NCBI GenBank assembly: GCA_910585435.1
Contig: CAJUEJ010000043.1
Coordinates: forward strand, 1 to 28,943
DNA length: 28,943 nucleotides
Direction: 5' to 3'
From: an uncultured Hungatella sp.
Lineage (GTDB): Bacteria; Bacillota; Clostridia; Lachnospirales; Lachnospiraceae
The notes beneath the pieces were generated by a model, which saw only the letters and a program-made list of their open reading frames with translations, made no database searches and was not told the DNA's origin. Both the position numbers and the translations under genes were made by a program. Of the stretch, positions 1 through 5,881 are shown one piece after another (position 1 is the first letter of the stretch; every line of letters starts with the position of its first letter).

Positions 1-30
1 TCAGTTGTCAATTTTCGGTTAGAATCTCAT

Positions 31-147
31 TCATTGAGATTCCGAGAAGTTATTGTGGCATTCCAGGCATCCTCGGACAATGGTTGCTTTCTTTTCCACC
101 AACATTTCATGAATAATCTCCTCTCGGTTTCCTATATTTTGTTTCAT
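31..147 (-). CDS. possible 38-aa small protein, unrecognised
   Basis: A short ATG-started frame encodes a charged peptide with a Cys-x-x-Cys pair near its end (GCLEC). There is no good ribosome site in front of the ATG. It lies beyond the terminator at 264-295, so it would need its own promoter, and I see no clear one. An 8-bp hairpin (GAATCTCA, loop TTCAT, TGAGATTC) at 22-42 covers its stop codon. It may be a gene remnant or chance. The rest of 1-341 holds only the terminator described separately. Confidence 0.2.
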   Translation of the reverse strand: MKQNIGNREEIIHEMLVEKKATIVRGCLECHNNFSESQ

Positions 148-263
148 AATAACTATGGGGTGGGATAGCTGGCGACAAGTTCTCATATTTTTCAAGAAAG
201 GGCATGCCTTCCTATGCTATCCTGCCTCAGCCGGTTATCATTTTGCCCTTTATGACATTTCCA

Positions 264-295
264 TACAAAAATAAGGCACAGCCTAATACTGTGCC
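264..295 (-). terminator. rho-independent terminator after the XRE gene
   Basis: On the minus strand a perfect 7-bp stem GGCACAG/CTGTGCC with a 7-nt loop is followed by TTATTTTTG. It lies 46 nt past the stop codon of the XRE gene and probably ends the transcript that begins with the tRNA array. Confidence 0.75.
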
Positions 296-341
296 CCTAA
301 CCAAGAATTTAATATTCACAAAAATTTGTGTCTCAATAACC

Positions 342-566
342 TCAATGATAGATAACGATATCATTCATTGAAACGCCGAATAACACGCTCATCGCCACCA
401 TATTGTCAAGGGACGGCAGGGACTCCCCATGGAGCCACTTATAAATGGCATTGGTAGTGGCAAAGCCAAAGTACTCCTTTAAGTATGACACGCTGAATCC
501 CATTTCCTTTCTCAGCGCATTGATCCTGTCACCGGTGGCCACCGGGTCAATCACAGGGTAACTCAT
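342..566 (-). CDS. small XRE-family helix-turn-helix regulator
   Basis: A 74-aa protein that is nearly all one DNA-binding domain. Residues about 12-68 match the Cro/CI (XRE) helix-turn-helix pattern: DRINALRKEMGFSV (helix 1), YLKEYFGF (helix 2), TTNAIYKWLHGESLPS (recognition helix and turn), then DNMVAMSVLFGVSMNDIV. I chose the ATG at 566 because AAAGGAG sits 8 nt upstream; the frame is open for another 33 codons upstream but has no ribosome site there. It lies 74 nt after a small Lys/Gln-rich ORF and downstream of the tRNA array on the same strand, so it may share their transcript. It likely binds DNA as a dimer; its target is unknown. Confidence 0.85.
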   Translation of the reverse strand: MSYPVIDPVATGDRINALRKEMGFSVSYLKEYFGFATTNAIYKWLHGESLPSLDNMVAMSVLFGVSMNDIVIYH

Positions 567-640
567 TTCATGATCTCCTTTCTGATAACGTATCCCCTTC
601 CTTATGGGCGGACACTCAGACAGAGACCCTTCAAAGGCCT

Positions 641-748
641 TTATGTTCCGGATCGCAGACACCATAAGGACATGTCAAACAAACGCTTCTGATAAGCGTT
701 TTTCTGCTTCAGCTTCCTTTGGTGTTTTCGCCTATGTGTTCCGGACAT
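641..748 (-). CDS. 35-aa Lys/Gln/Arg-rich small ORF behind the tRNA array
   Basis: A 35-codon ATG frame with a strong ribosome site (AGAGGAG, 8-nt spacing). The first 22 residues are strongly basic and Lys/Gln-rich (RRKHQRKLKQKNAYQKR) and use AAA, AAG, CAA and CAG, the same four codons read by the tRNA array that ends 50 nt upstream. Inside the ORF, codons 17-22 form a hairpin AACGCTT-ATCAG-AAGCGTT followed by TGTTTG, a weak terminator shape, before the XRE gene. It could be a second regulatory leader peptide controlling the XRE gene, or a basic RNA- or DNA-binding micropeptide. The start and frame are well supported; the role is inference. Confidence 0.5.
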   Translation of the reverse strand: MSGTHRRKHQRKLKQKNAYQKRLFDMSLWCLRSGT

Positions 749-798
749 GTTTCTTTCTCCTCTCAATCATTTCTCTCAATCTGACAATAACACGAAAG

Positions 799-928
799 CA
801 GGGATAAACCGGTTCGAACGGTTCCATCGGGAGTCAAATTCCCGTGCGCTGCCATCATTCGAGGAAGTGCGCTGATGCGCACGCAGGTCATCAACCTAAC
901 GGTTGGTGACAAATTACGCTATATCCCT
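799..928 (-). tRNA. tRNA-Gln(TTG) with a 66-nt D-loop
   Basis: Cloverleaf read by eye on the minus strand: acceptor AGGGATA/TATCCCT (7 of 7 paired), D-stem GCGT/GCGC, anticodon arm CGGGA-ATTTGAC-TCCCG with anticodon TTG at 837-835, a 4-nt variable loop, T-arm AACCG-TTCGAAC-CGGTT and discriminator G, as in Gln tRNAs. CCA is not encoded. The anomaly is the D-loop, 66 nt (850-915) instead of about 7-11, which makes the gene 130 nt long. The extra part folds into two hairpins of its own (GTCACCAAC/GTTGATGAC with one mismatch, and GTGCGC-ATCA-GCGCAC). It may be an insertion-killed tRNA gene, a processed precursor, or an unusual functional tRNA. Confidence 0.6.
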
Positions 929-943
929 TAACATTCTTTGAAC

Positions 944-1014
944 CTGCGGATAAAGGAATCGAACCTCTGCCTGCCGGGTCAGAGCCGGCCGCGCTTCCTC
1001 TACGCCAATCCGCA
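944..1014 (-). tRNA. tRNA-Gln(CTG)
   Basis: Acceptor TGCGGAT/ATCCGCA (7 of 7), D-stem GCGT/GCGC with a short loop AGAGGAA that lacks the usual GG-containing AGTTGGT pattern, anticodon arm GCCGG-CTCTGAC-CCGGC with anticodon CTG, T-arm AGAGG-TTCGATT-CCTTT and discriminator G. It is 71 nt and has no encoded CCA. The shortened D-loop resembles phage or mobile-element tRNAs more than a housekeeping copy. It lies 15 nt upstream of tRNA-Gln(TTG). Confidence 0.75.
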
Positions 1015-1102
1015 TTCTTAACTTTAGTATGCCAGACGTAACCGTCCGGATAACCCTGAACGGTTGCTCCAAAGCACCTCCGTCCGACCGTACATCGGCG
1101 CA
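1015..1102 (-). other. 88-nt structured spacer inside the tRNA array
   Basis: This gap has the length of one tRNA but I could not fold it as a cloverleaf: there is no TTCGA-type T-loop. It forms hairpins on the minus strand: AACCGT/ACGGTT with a 14-nt loop, and GGT-GCT/AGC-A-ACC around TTGG. The piece GTGCTTTGGAGCA is one G short of the anticodon arm common in tRNA-Pro(TGG), so it may be a decayed tRNA. Confidence 0.35.
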
Positions 1103-1175
1103 TGTGTGTGGTGGGGCTCGAACCCACGACTTACCGGTTAAAAGCCGGTTACTCTTCCAACTGAGTTACACACGC
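1103..1175 (-). tRNA. tRNA-Lys(TTT)
   Basis: D-arm ACTC/GAGT with AGTTGGAA loop, anticodon arm ACCGG-CTTTTAA-CCGGT with anticodon TTT, T-arm GTGGG-TTCGAGC-CCCAC and discriminator A. The acceptor GCGTGTG/CACACAC pairs at 6 of 7 positions, with a C2-A71 mismatch. No CCA is encoded. It sits 4 nt downstream of tRNA-Lys(CTT). Confidence 0.85.
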
Positions 1176-1179
1176 CCAA

Positions 1180-1252
1180 TGCGCATACAGGGAGTCGAAC
1201 CCTGAACCTGCCGGTTAAGAGCCGACTGCTCTGCCAGTTAAGCTATATGCGC
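1180..1252 (-). tRNA. tRNA-Lys(CTT)
   Basis: Acceptor GCGCATA/TATGCGC (7 of 7), D-arm GCTT/GAGC, anticodon arm GTCGG-CTCTTAA-CCGGC with anticodon CTT, T-arm CAGGG-TTCGACT-CCCTG, discriminator A, 73 nt and no encoded CCA. It is the first gene of the array, 87 nt after the terminator at 1340-1373. Between them I see only a weak -10-like TATAAG (1290-1295) without a -35 partner, so the array probably depends on read-through from the promoter at 1569-1597. Confidence 0.9.
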
Positions 1253-1339
1253 GTATCAGAGCTTCATCCACCCTCTCGGGACCGCTCCACTTATAGAAAT
1301 CCTTCCTGTCACACCCTCTCCGGCGCACTTTTCCCCACG

Positions 1340-1373
1340 AAAAAACCGCCTACCCATCACGGATAAGCGGTTT
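1340..1373 (-). terminator. terminator between leader ORF and tRNA array (candidate attenuator)
   Basis: On the minus strand a continuous 13-bp stem forms: AAACCGC plus TTATCC pair with GGGTAG plus GCGGTTT around loop GTGAT, followed by TTT after the stem (six T in a row in all). The 5' arm and loop (1357-1368, GCTTATCCGTGA) are complementary over 12 nt, with one U-G pair, to leader segment 1443-1454 (TCATGGATAAGC). The two structures exclude each other, the defining property of a terminator/antiterminator pair. Confidence 0.8.
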
Positions 1374-1394
1374 ATGGTTCCATAAAATTCAAAT

Positions 1395-1535
1395 TCAGGT
1401 ATATCTCATCCCGGAATTCGGACCCGTCTGCCCTGTTTTCCTGCTTATCCATGAACCCATCACAAATGCACGCTTCCCACAAGCGCGTTTTTGCTGCTGC
1501 TTTTTGCATTTGCTGGTCATGAACATGGTAGTCAT
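1395..1535 (-). CDS. 46-aa candidate leader peptide rich in Lys and Gln codons
   Basis: An ATG frame with AAGGGAG 8 nt upstream, starting about 27 nt after the expected transcription start. Codons 9-16 encode K-C-K-K-Q-Q-Q-K and use AAA, AAG, CAG and CAA, exactly the codons of the downstream tRNA array; several Lys and Arg codons follow. The stop codon is 22 nt before the terminator. The segment that can pair with the terminator arm lies at codons 28-31. A ribosome stalled at codons 9-16 would leave it free to form an antiterminator; this is the layout of amino-acid-operon leader peptides. A competing TTG-started frame (1372-1566) overlaps the expected transcription start and has no ribosome site, so I reject it. 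The peptide resembles nothing I know. Confidence 0.55.
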   Translation of the reverse strand: MTTMFMTSKCKKQQQKRACGKRAFVMGSWISRKTGQTGPNSGMRYT

Positions 1536-1568
1536 CGTCTTTTCTCCCTTTCTTTCCTGATGTCAACC

Positions 1569-1597
1569 ATTATAGCCCATCCCTCCCGGTTTGCAAA
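1569..1597 (-). promoter_or_regulatory. sigma-A promoter for leader ORF and tRNA array
   Basis: Consensus -10 TATAAT at 1569-1574 with TTTGCA as -35 at 1592-1597 and a 17-bp spacer. Transcription would start near 1562, leaving a roughly 27-nt leader before the 46-aa ORF. Confidence 0.7.
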
Positions 1598-1636
1598 TCT
1601 ACCGGAAGTAGATAATTTTTGCCGTTATGGCTCTTT

Positions 1637-1669
1637 GTTACTGTTCCCTGCCACTCAACGAACAGTAAC
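1637..1669 (-). other. inverted repeat downstream of the 68-aa gene
   Basis: Perfect 10-bp arms GTTACTGTTC and GAACAGTAAC are separated by 13 nt, just past the stop of the gene at 1690-1896. On the minus strand no T-run follows, so it is not a classic terminator, though it may stop or stabilise the transcript. Confidence 0.4.
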
Positions 1670-1689
1670 GGCTCTTTTACATAAAACTC

Positions 1690-1896
1690 CTACTGCTCAC
1701 TTAACAGCCTGCTCATTTCGATCCTGCATTTTCTGCACAGTCTCACTTCACCTATGTTCCCGCCTCCCCTCACCATTTTTCCATTTACGTTTACAACCCG
1801 GAAAATGAATATCGATTTCATGTCATCTGCATGGCTTCCACAGCTCTCACAGTTGTAAAATTCTTTTGGAAACCTGGTATCTTTTATCTCAAACAT
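1690..1896 (-). CDS. 68-aa zinc-ribbon-like small protein
   Basis: Two Cys-x-x-Cys knuckles (C16-x2-C19 and C54-x2-C57), separated by a mixed beta-like segment, suggest a single-zinc ribbon. GGAGG lies 6 nt before the ATG, giving a confident start. No specific family is recognised; proteins of this shape occur on phages and plasmids of Firmicutes. It stands alone, 86 nt downstream of the 225-aa gene, and is followed by a 10-bp inverted repeat. Confidence 0.65.
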   Translation of the reverse strand: MFEIKDTRFPKEFYNCESCGSHADDMKSIFIFRVVNVNGKMVRGGGNIGEVRLCRKCRIEMSRLLSEQ

Positions 1897-1982
1897 CCCT
1901 ATCCTCCATCAATCTTTCTAAATCAGTCATCCAAATATTGTTTCTAACATAAAAGCAATGGAAAGTCTTTGACTCCCAGTGC

Positions 1983-2660
1983 CTAATCCCAATACGCATT
2001 CACGTCCTCCCATTCAGGATAATGTTCATCCAAAAAAATCCTTGCTATTTTTCTGAATTTATCATGCAGAGCAAAGTATTCCTTCTTCGTGCTCACCGTC
2101 ACTTCCGCCAGTTTTTCTATAATCTCACCGCTGTCCATTATAAACAGTCTCCACGGCTTAAATACCCGTTCCTCATACTCCACGTCTGTCTCAAAATTAT
2201 CAAAAGGCATGATACAAAAAGTATACCGGCAGACAAAATTGCTGAAAGCGTCTCTGTCCCACAAAGATCCCTTATGAAAAAATGAAAGCCGTTTCCGCCT
2301 TTTGCCATCCAGCAAATCACTCCATACAGAGCTGCTGGTTGTCTGAATCCTCCAGCCAGCCGGAAGTTCCACGGAATAAAACAAATCGTCATACTCTCCA
2401 AGTACCTTTATTCCCATCTTGTCATACTGGCCTTTGGTATACGCCTCGTTATTTTGACTGATAATTTTCTGTCTTTCTTCCCATTCCATAACGTCCGTTA
2501 TACCAAGAAGCTTGTATTCGATGGGGACCAAATTGGTATTTGTCTTTTTAGGGAGCTTGGAATTTCTTTCTTCCTTTTGCTGCCCATGCTGCCTCCCATT
2601 GTCAATTCCTTTCGAAGCACTGATTTGCTCCATAGCCTTCCCTGCTAATTTTTTTCCCAT
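1983..2660 (-). CDS. 225-aa hypothetical accessory protein
   Basis: Start supported by AAGGAG 8 nt before the ATG. The first 45 residues are polar, Lys/Gln/Asn-rich and probably disordered. From about residue 46 a folded domain follows (VPIEYKLLG, DVMEWEERQ). A central segment (PAGWRIQTTSSSVWSDLLD, RLSFFHKGSLWDRDAFSNF) resembles a conserved hypothetical domain I have seen in plasmid- and phage-borne proteins but cannot name. There is no signal peptide or membrane segment. The gene follows the 102-aa ORF by 19 nt and is probably cotranscribed with it. Function unknown. Confidence 0.7.
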   Translation of the reverse strand: MGKKLAGKAMEQISASKGIDNGRQHGQQKEERNSKLPKKTNTNLVPIEYKLLGITDVMEWEERQKIISQNNEAYTKGQYDKMGIKVLGEYDDLFYSVELPAGWRIQTTSSSVWSDLLDGKRRKRLSFFHKGSLWDRDAFSNFVCRYTFCIMPFDNFETDVEYEERVFKPWRLFIMDSGEIIEKLAEVTVSTKKEYFALHDKFRKIARIFLDEHYPEWEDVNAYWD

Positions 2661-2679
2661 AGTATTTTCTCCTTTTGAA

Positions 2680-2988
2680 TCATTTCAAGTATGTTTTATC
2701 AAAATCTTTGTTGTTCTCAGATTCATCGTCCAATGCACATCTCCTGATATAATCCAGAGCACTTTCAATTTCTCTATCATCATCATAACTACAAACAGTC
2801 GCTTCAAACGGCTCATTCGTATCCGAATCTCTCCATTCTATTGCAATGTTCAACGTATCTTTGTTCTCATAGGCAAAAATCTCAATAAAAATACATGACT
2901 GCTCATTAATCTCAAAGCACGCCATATCTCCTTTTAGCCTTTTTAACTCCACAATATCCTTTAACATTTCCTGCGTTGTTTTTATCAT
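2680..2988 (-). CDS. 102-aa hypothetical acidic protein
   Basis: A small, strongly acidic protein beginning with a basic helix (TQEMLKDIVELKRLKGDM) followed by beta-like segments (CIFIEIFAY, LNIAIEWRD, ATVCSYDDD). AGGAAG lies 5 nt before the ATG. It is cytosolic by appearance. Its acidity, size and place before a larger unknown gene would fit an immunity- or antitoxin-type protein, but nothing diagnostic is visible. It begins 28 nt after a broken gene on the same strand. Confidence 0.65.
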   Translation of the reverse strand: MIKTTQEMLKDIVELKRLKGDMACFEINEQSCIFIEIFAYENKDTLNIAIEWRDSDTNEPFEATVCSYDDDREIESALDYIRRCALDDESENNKDFDKTYLK

Positions 2989-3016
2989 TTTCGCTTCCTA
3001 TCATAGCCTTCTCTTT

Positions 3017-3199
3017 TTATAAATTTCTGTCAGAAACCTTGAATCCCATTTTCCACTTTACTTTCATTCCCCATGTATATAATTCCGTCTGCCATTCCCC
3101 TTCTCCAAATACACTGGCTTCCAGAGGCTTATAGGTTCCGAATTATCCCTTTTTGTCCATATTAAATCTTTTACCATCTCCTCTCATGTCTTCATTCAT
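3017..3199 (-). pseudogene. short gene broken by an in-frame TAA
   Basis: From ATG 3199 (or 3187) one frame runs 60 codons to a stop at 3017, interrupted only by TAA at codon 19 (3143-3145). The part after the stop (FGTYKPLEASVFGEGEWQTE, then LYTWGMKVKWKMGF) reads like real protein. A single C-to-T change from CAA (Gln) would explain it. It lies directly upstream of the 102-aa gene and was probably the first gene of that operon, or is the remnant of a longer gene. No family recognised. I see nothing more between 3200 and the helicase gene. Confidence 0.4.
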
Positions 3200-3338
3200 C
3201 TACTATTAGAATTATGCATTGGAATCCATACGGATAAATTGGAGTTCCATACAATTCAGGCCACTGCCTCATCCTGACTCCCCCTTTTCCTCCCCATAAT
3301 TCCTGAGAAAACTATACAGAAATAGAGAGGTATCTTAC

Positions 3339-5399
3339 ATGGAAAAAAATTCAGCCCAGGATGAGGCGATCCGCACCCATAAAGGCCTGGTCCTTTTAAT
3401 CAGCTGCCCCGGTTCCGGCAAAACCACAACCATGATCCGCCGGATCCATTCTATGACAGAGGCCGGCATCCCTGCCCCCTCCATCGTCATGGTAACCTTT
3501 ACAGAAGCCGCTGCCAGGGAAATGAAAGACCGTTATCATAAAAGCTATGGGGAATGTGGTGCCATGTTTTGCACCATCCACTCCCTCTGCCTGAAAATTC
3601 TGTCCCAGGTATTGGGAAAACCGCCTAGAATCCTATCCCCGGAAGATCAGGCCTCCCTAATCCGCAGTTCCATAAGGGACGCAAATATCCCGGCTGCCAC
3701 TGCTGTCAAAGAAATACAAAACGATATCAGTGTATTTAAAAGCAAGGTTTCTGATCTCGATACGTTCTGCCCTTCACTTCTCTCTTCAGAGGAGTTTTTA
3801 CGCTTATATTCCATCTATGAAGAAAAGAAACATGAGGCAGATGTTATGGACTTTGACGACCTTCTCTGGAGATGTCTGGATTCTTTAAAGAAAAACTCCA
3901 GGCTTTTGAAAAAATGCCAGCAGACATATGAATACATCATTTGCGATGAATACCAGGACACAAACCATATTCAGAAAGAAATCCTTTACCTGCTTGCGGG
4001 AGAACAAGGAAATCTGTGTGTAGTTGGCGATGATGACCAGTCCATCTATTCTTTTCGGGGTGCAAACCCTGACATCATGCTGGACTTTAAAAAGGACTTT
4101 CCCAACGCTCATGAAATCCACATGGATATCAACTACCGCTCTCGTCCAGAAATCATTAGCGCCGCAAAAAACCTGATCGAGCATAACACACAACGGTTTC
4201 AAAAAGATATTCAAGCGGCCAGAAACGGAAACGGCCAGGTTATCTTTCATTCTTCTCCTGGAAGGCTGGAGGAAATTGAATATCTGGCCAGGGAGATCAT
4301 ACGGCTAAGAACTTCCGGAATCCCGCTTTCATCCATCTCGGTATTGTCAGGGACAAACCAGGAACTGGAAGATGTGGCCGCTGTACTGGAAAGCCATCAT
4401 CTGGAATACAGTTCCCCGGAACCTATCCGGGATATTTATGAACACTTTATCTTTACTGATATCATGGCATACTTAAATCTGATTGACGGAAATTTCCGGT
4501 CAGAAGATCTGATTTGGATATTAAACAGACCTGGCCGTTATCTAAAGGAATCCGCATTTCGGAATGTAAAGGAATTTACAGAAACAGCATTGACAGACGC
4601 TGCCCGCTCATGTTCCTCCCAGTTTCATTCCCCTGTCGAGCAAGTCCTGAAGCTTTACTCAGACTTATGCGGCCTAAGAGGAAGAACATTGCAAGAAAAG
4701 GTATCCGGTATTTCCAATCGGATTGGATATCAAAGATATCTGGATGAATACGCAGCATTCACTGGCCAGGATTCCTCCAGTCTCTTAGAAAAACTGAATT
4801 ACTATGTATCTGACTCGGAACATTTTGCTGATCGCCACTCTTGGTATTCTGCCGCAGTATCACATATCCGCTGTCACCGCAGCCAAATGAAGGAACGAAC
4901 TACAGAGGGTGTGATTCTGTCTACCATGCACCGTTCCAAAGGCCTTGAATGGGATGTTGTATTTATCATCAACTGCTGTGAAGGGTATACCCCTATTGCA
5001 AAGGCAGAGAAAAAATCAGAACTGGAGGAAGAGCGCCGGTTATTCTATGTGGCCATGACACGGGCACGGGAGAGATTATATCTCCTGAACCATACATCGA
5101 AACCAGGATTTAAGCATAAGAAGACACCAGTAAAGCCTTCTATTTTTCTCTCAGAAATAAAAGAGGATATCCAATGGAGGAATAAAGAAGATCAAAAAAC
5201 GGGAAACGGAGGGGAATTGCGAAGAAAGGAGATTGAAAAAGAATTCAAAGAAGGAGCCCCTGCCTCTTTCTGGAAAGGGATGGGAGTCCACCATAAAACC
5301 TTCGGTCCTGGAACTGTGATTCAAAAAACCTTGTCTTTTGTCACAGTCCGGTTTGAAGAGGGTGATAAAATATTTTTCTTTGAACCTACAGAATACTAA
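3339..5399 (+). CDS. UvrD/PcrA-like superfamily 1 DNA helicase
   Basis: A 686-aa 3'-5' ATP-dependent DNA helicase carrying all the SF1A signatures in order: Q-motif NSAQDEAI (4-11), Walker A GSGKT (25-29), motif Ia VTFTEAAAREMKDR (about 52-65), Walker B CDEYQDTN (about 202), motif III GDDDQSIYSFRGANP, motif IV NYRSRPEII, motif V STMHRSKGLEWDVVF and motif VI RRLFYVAMTRARERLYL. The tail (GMGVHHKTFGPGTVIQKTL) resembles the Tudor-like C-terminal domain that PcrA uses to contact RNA polymerase. It is somewhat shorter than typical PcrA (about 720-750), so it may be a paralogue rather than the housekeeping copy. AGAGAGG precedes the ATG. It stands alone on the plus strand, bounded by a terminator. 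Confidence 0.9.
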   Translation: MEKNSAQDEAIRTHKGLVLLISCPGSGKTTTMIRRIHSMTEAGIPAPSIVMVTFTEAAAREMKDRYHKSYGECGAMFCTIHSLCLKILSQVLGKPPRILSPEDQASLIRSSIRDANIPAATAVKEIQNDISVFKSKVSDLDTFCPSLLSSEEFLRLYSIYEEKKHEADVMDFDDLLWRCLDSLKKNSRLLKKCQQTYEYIICDEYQDTNHIQKEILYLLAGEQGNLCVVGDDDQSIYSFRGANPDIMLDFKKDFPNAHEIHMDINYRSRPEIISAAKNLIEHNTQRFQKDIQAARNGNGQVIFHSSPGRLEEIEYLAREIIRLRTSGIPLSSISVLSGTNQELEDVAAVLESHHLEYSSPEPIRDIYEHFIFTDIMAYLNLIDGNFRSEDLIWILNRPGRYLKESAFRNVKEFTETALTDAARSCSSQFHSPVEQVLKLYSDLCGLRGRTLQEKVSGISNRIGYQRYLDEYAAFTGQDSSSLLEKLNYYVSDSEHFADRHSWYSAAVSHIRCHRSQMKERTTEGVILSTMHRSKGLEWDVVFIINCCEGYTPIAKAEKKSELEEERRLFYVAMTRARERLYLLNHTSKPGFKHKKTPVKPSIFLSEIKEDIQWRNKEDQKTGNGGELRRKEIEKEFKEGAPASFWKGMGVHHKTFGPGTVIQKTLSFVTVRFEEGDKIFFFEPTEY

Positions 5400-5402
5400 G
5401 AT

Positions 5403-5436
5403 ACTGCCTGCCTTCATACCAATGGAGGCAGTTTTT
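5403..5436 (+). terminator. rho-independent terminator after the helicase
   Basis: A 7-bp stem ACTGCCT/AGGCAGT with a 16-nt loop is followed by TTTT, directly after the helicase stop codon. Confidence 0.8.
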
Positions 5437-5510
5437 GCTTGTTTCATATATTTATTACGAAATTCTTAATTTTTGACCTTACTGCCATTTTTTCAAAAAT
5501 CGCAAAAAAT

Positions 5511-5605
5511 TTCGGATGAGAGGCAGCATTTTCGGAGAAAAATTCGGAATTTTAGGGTGCAATTTTTCGGAAAGTCTTCGGAAAACCCCCTAAAAACTTT
5601 TCGGA
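5511..5605. repeat. six TTCGGA hexamers in an intergenic region
   Basis: TTCGGA begins at 5511, 5531, 5543, 5566, 5577 and 5600, giving spacings of 20, 12, 23, 11 and 23, close to multiples of 11.5. No gene is visible in 5437-5616. Nothing else in the sequence explains these copies. Confidence 0.5.
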
Positions 5606-5616
5606 AAGCCGAATTA

Positions 5617-5655
5617 TGTAAACAAGGGCTCCTGAGGAAAAACCCCAGAAGCCCC
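5617..5655 (-). terminator. terminator of the yceD-rpmF operon (dispersed type)
   Basis: On the minus strand GGGCTTCTGGGG pairs with CCTCAGGAGCCC (12 bp including two G-U pairs) around TTTTT, followed by TTGTTTACAT. It lies 41 nt after the rpmF stop. Nearly the same element recurs at 20291-20328, also behind a minus-strand gene. Confidence 0.65.
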
Positions 5656-5696
5656 ATGTTTCCTAGCTTTTTTCAATTTTGATGATCTTTCAAATC

Positions 5697-5879
5697 TTAA
5701 TCTTCAACGCTAACGATCTCTCTCTTGTTGTAAGAGCCGCAGGCTTTGCAAACTCTATGAGGCATCATCAGAGCGCCGCATTTACTGCACTTTACCAAAT
5801 TCACAGGCCCCATCTTCCAGTTGGCTCTGCGTTTATCTCTTCTTGCTTTTGAAGATTTGTTCTTTGGACAGATAGACAT
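5697..5879 (-). CDS. rpmF: 50S ribosomal protein L32
   Basis: A 60-aa L32 with the conserved basic N-terminus (CPKNKSSKARRDKRRANWKM) and a zinc-binding set CSKC...CKAC (the C+ form). The ATG at 5879 is preferred over GTG 5885 because AAGGAGGT lies 6 nt before it; the GTG overlaps that ribosome site. It starts 2 nt after the yceD stop, so the two are translationally coupled. The yceD-rpmF order is conserved across bacteria. Confidence 0.97.
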   Translation of the reverse strand: MSICPKNKSSKARRDKRRANWKMGPVNLVKCSKCGALMMPHRVCKACGSYNKREIVSVED

Positions 5880-5881
5880 GG

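Noticed and set aside
604..807. 67-aa plus-strand frame in front of the XRE gene
   Set aside because: No ribosome site, and it is antisense to the better supported 35-aa ORF and the end of tRNA-Gln.
891..1127. 78-aa minus-strand frame across the tRNA genes
   Set aside because: It runs straight through tRNA cloverleaf sequence; not coding.
1372..1566. 64-aa frame starting with TTG on the minus strand
   Set aside because: The TTG lies at or before the expected transcription start and has no ribosome site; the overlapping 46-aa ATG frame has both a good site and position.
641..3199. Idea that the tRNA-Gln genes suppress the TAA codons seen in three broken genes
   Set aside because: The anticodons are CTG and TTG, which read CAG and CAA; none can read TAA or TGA.
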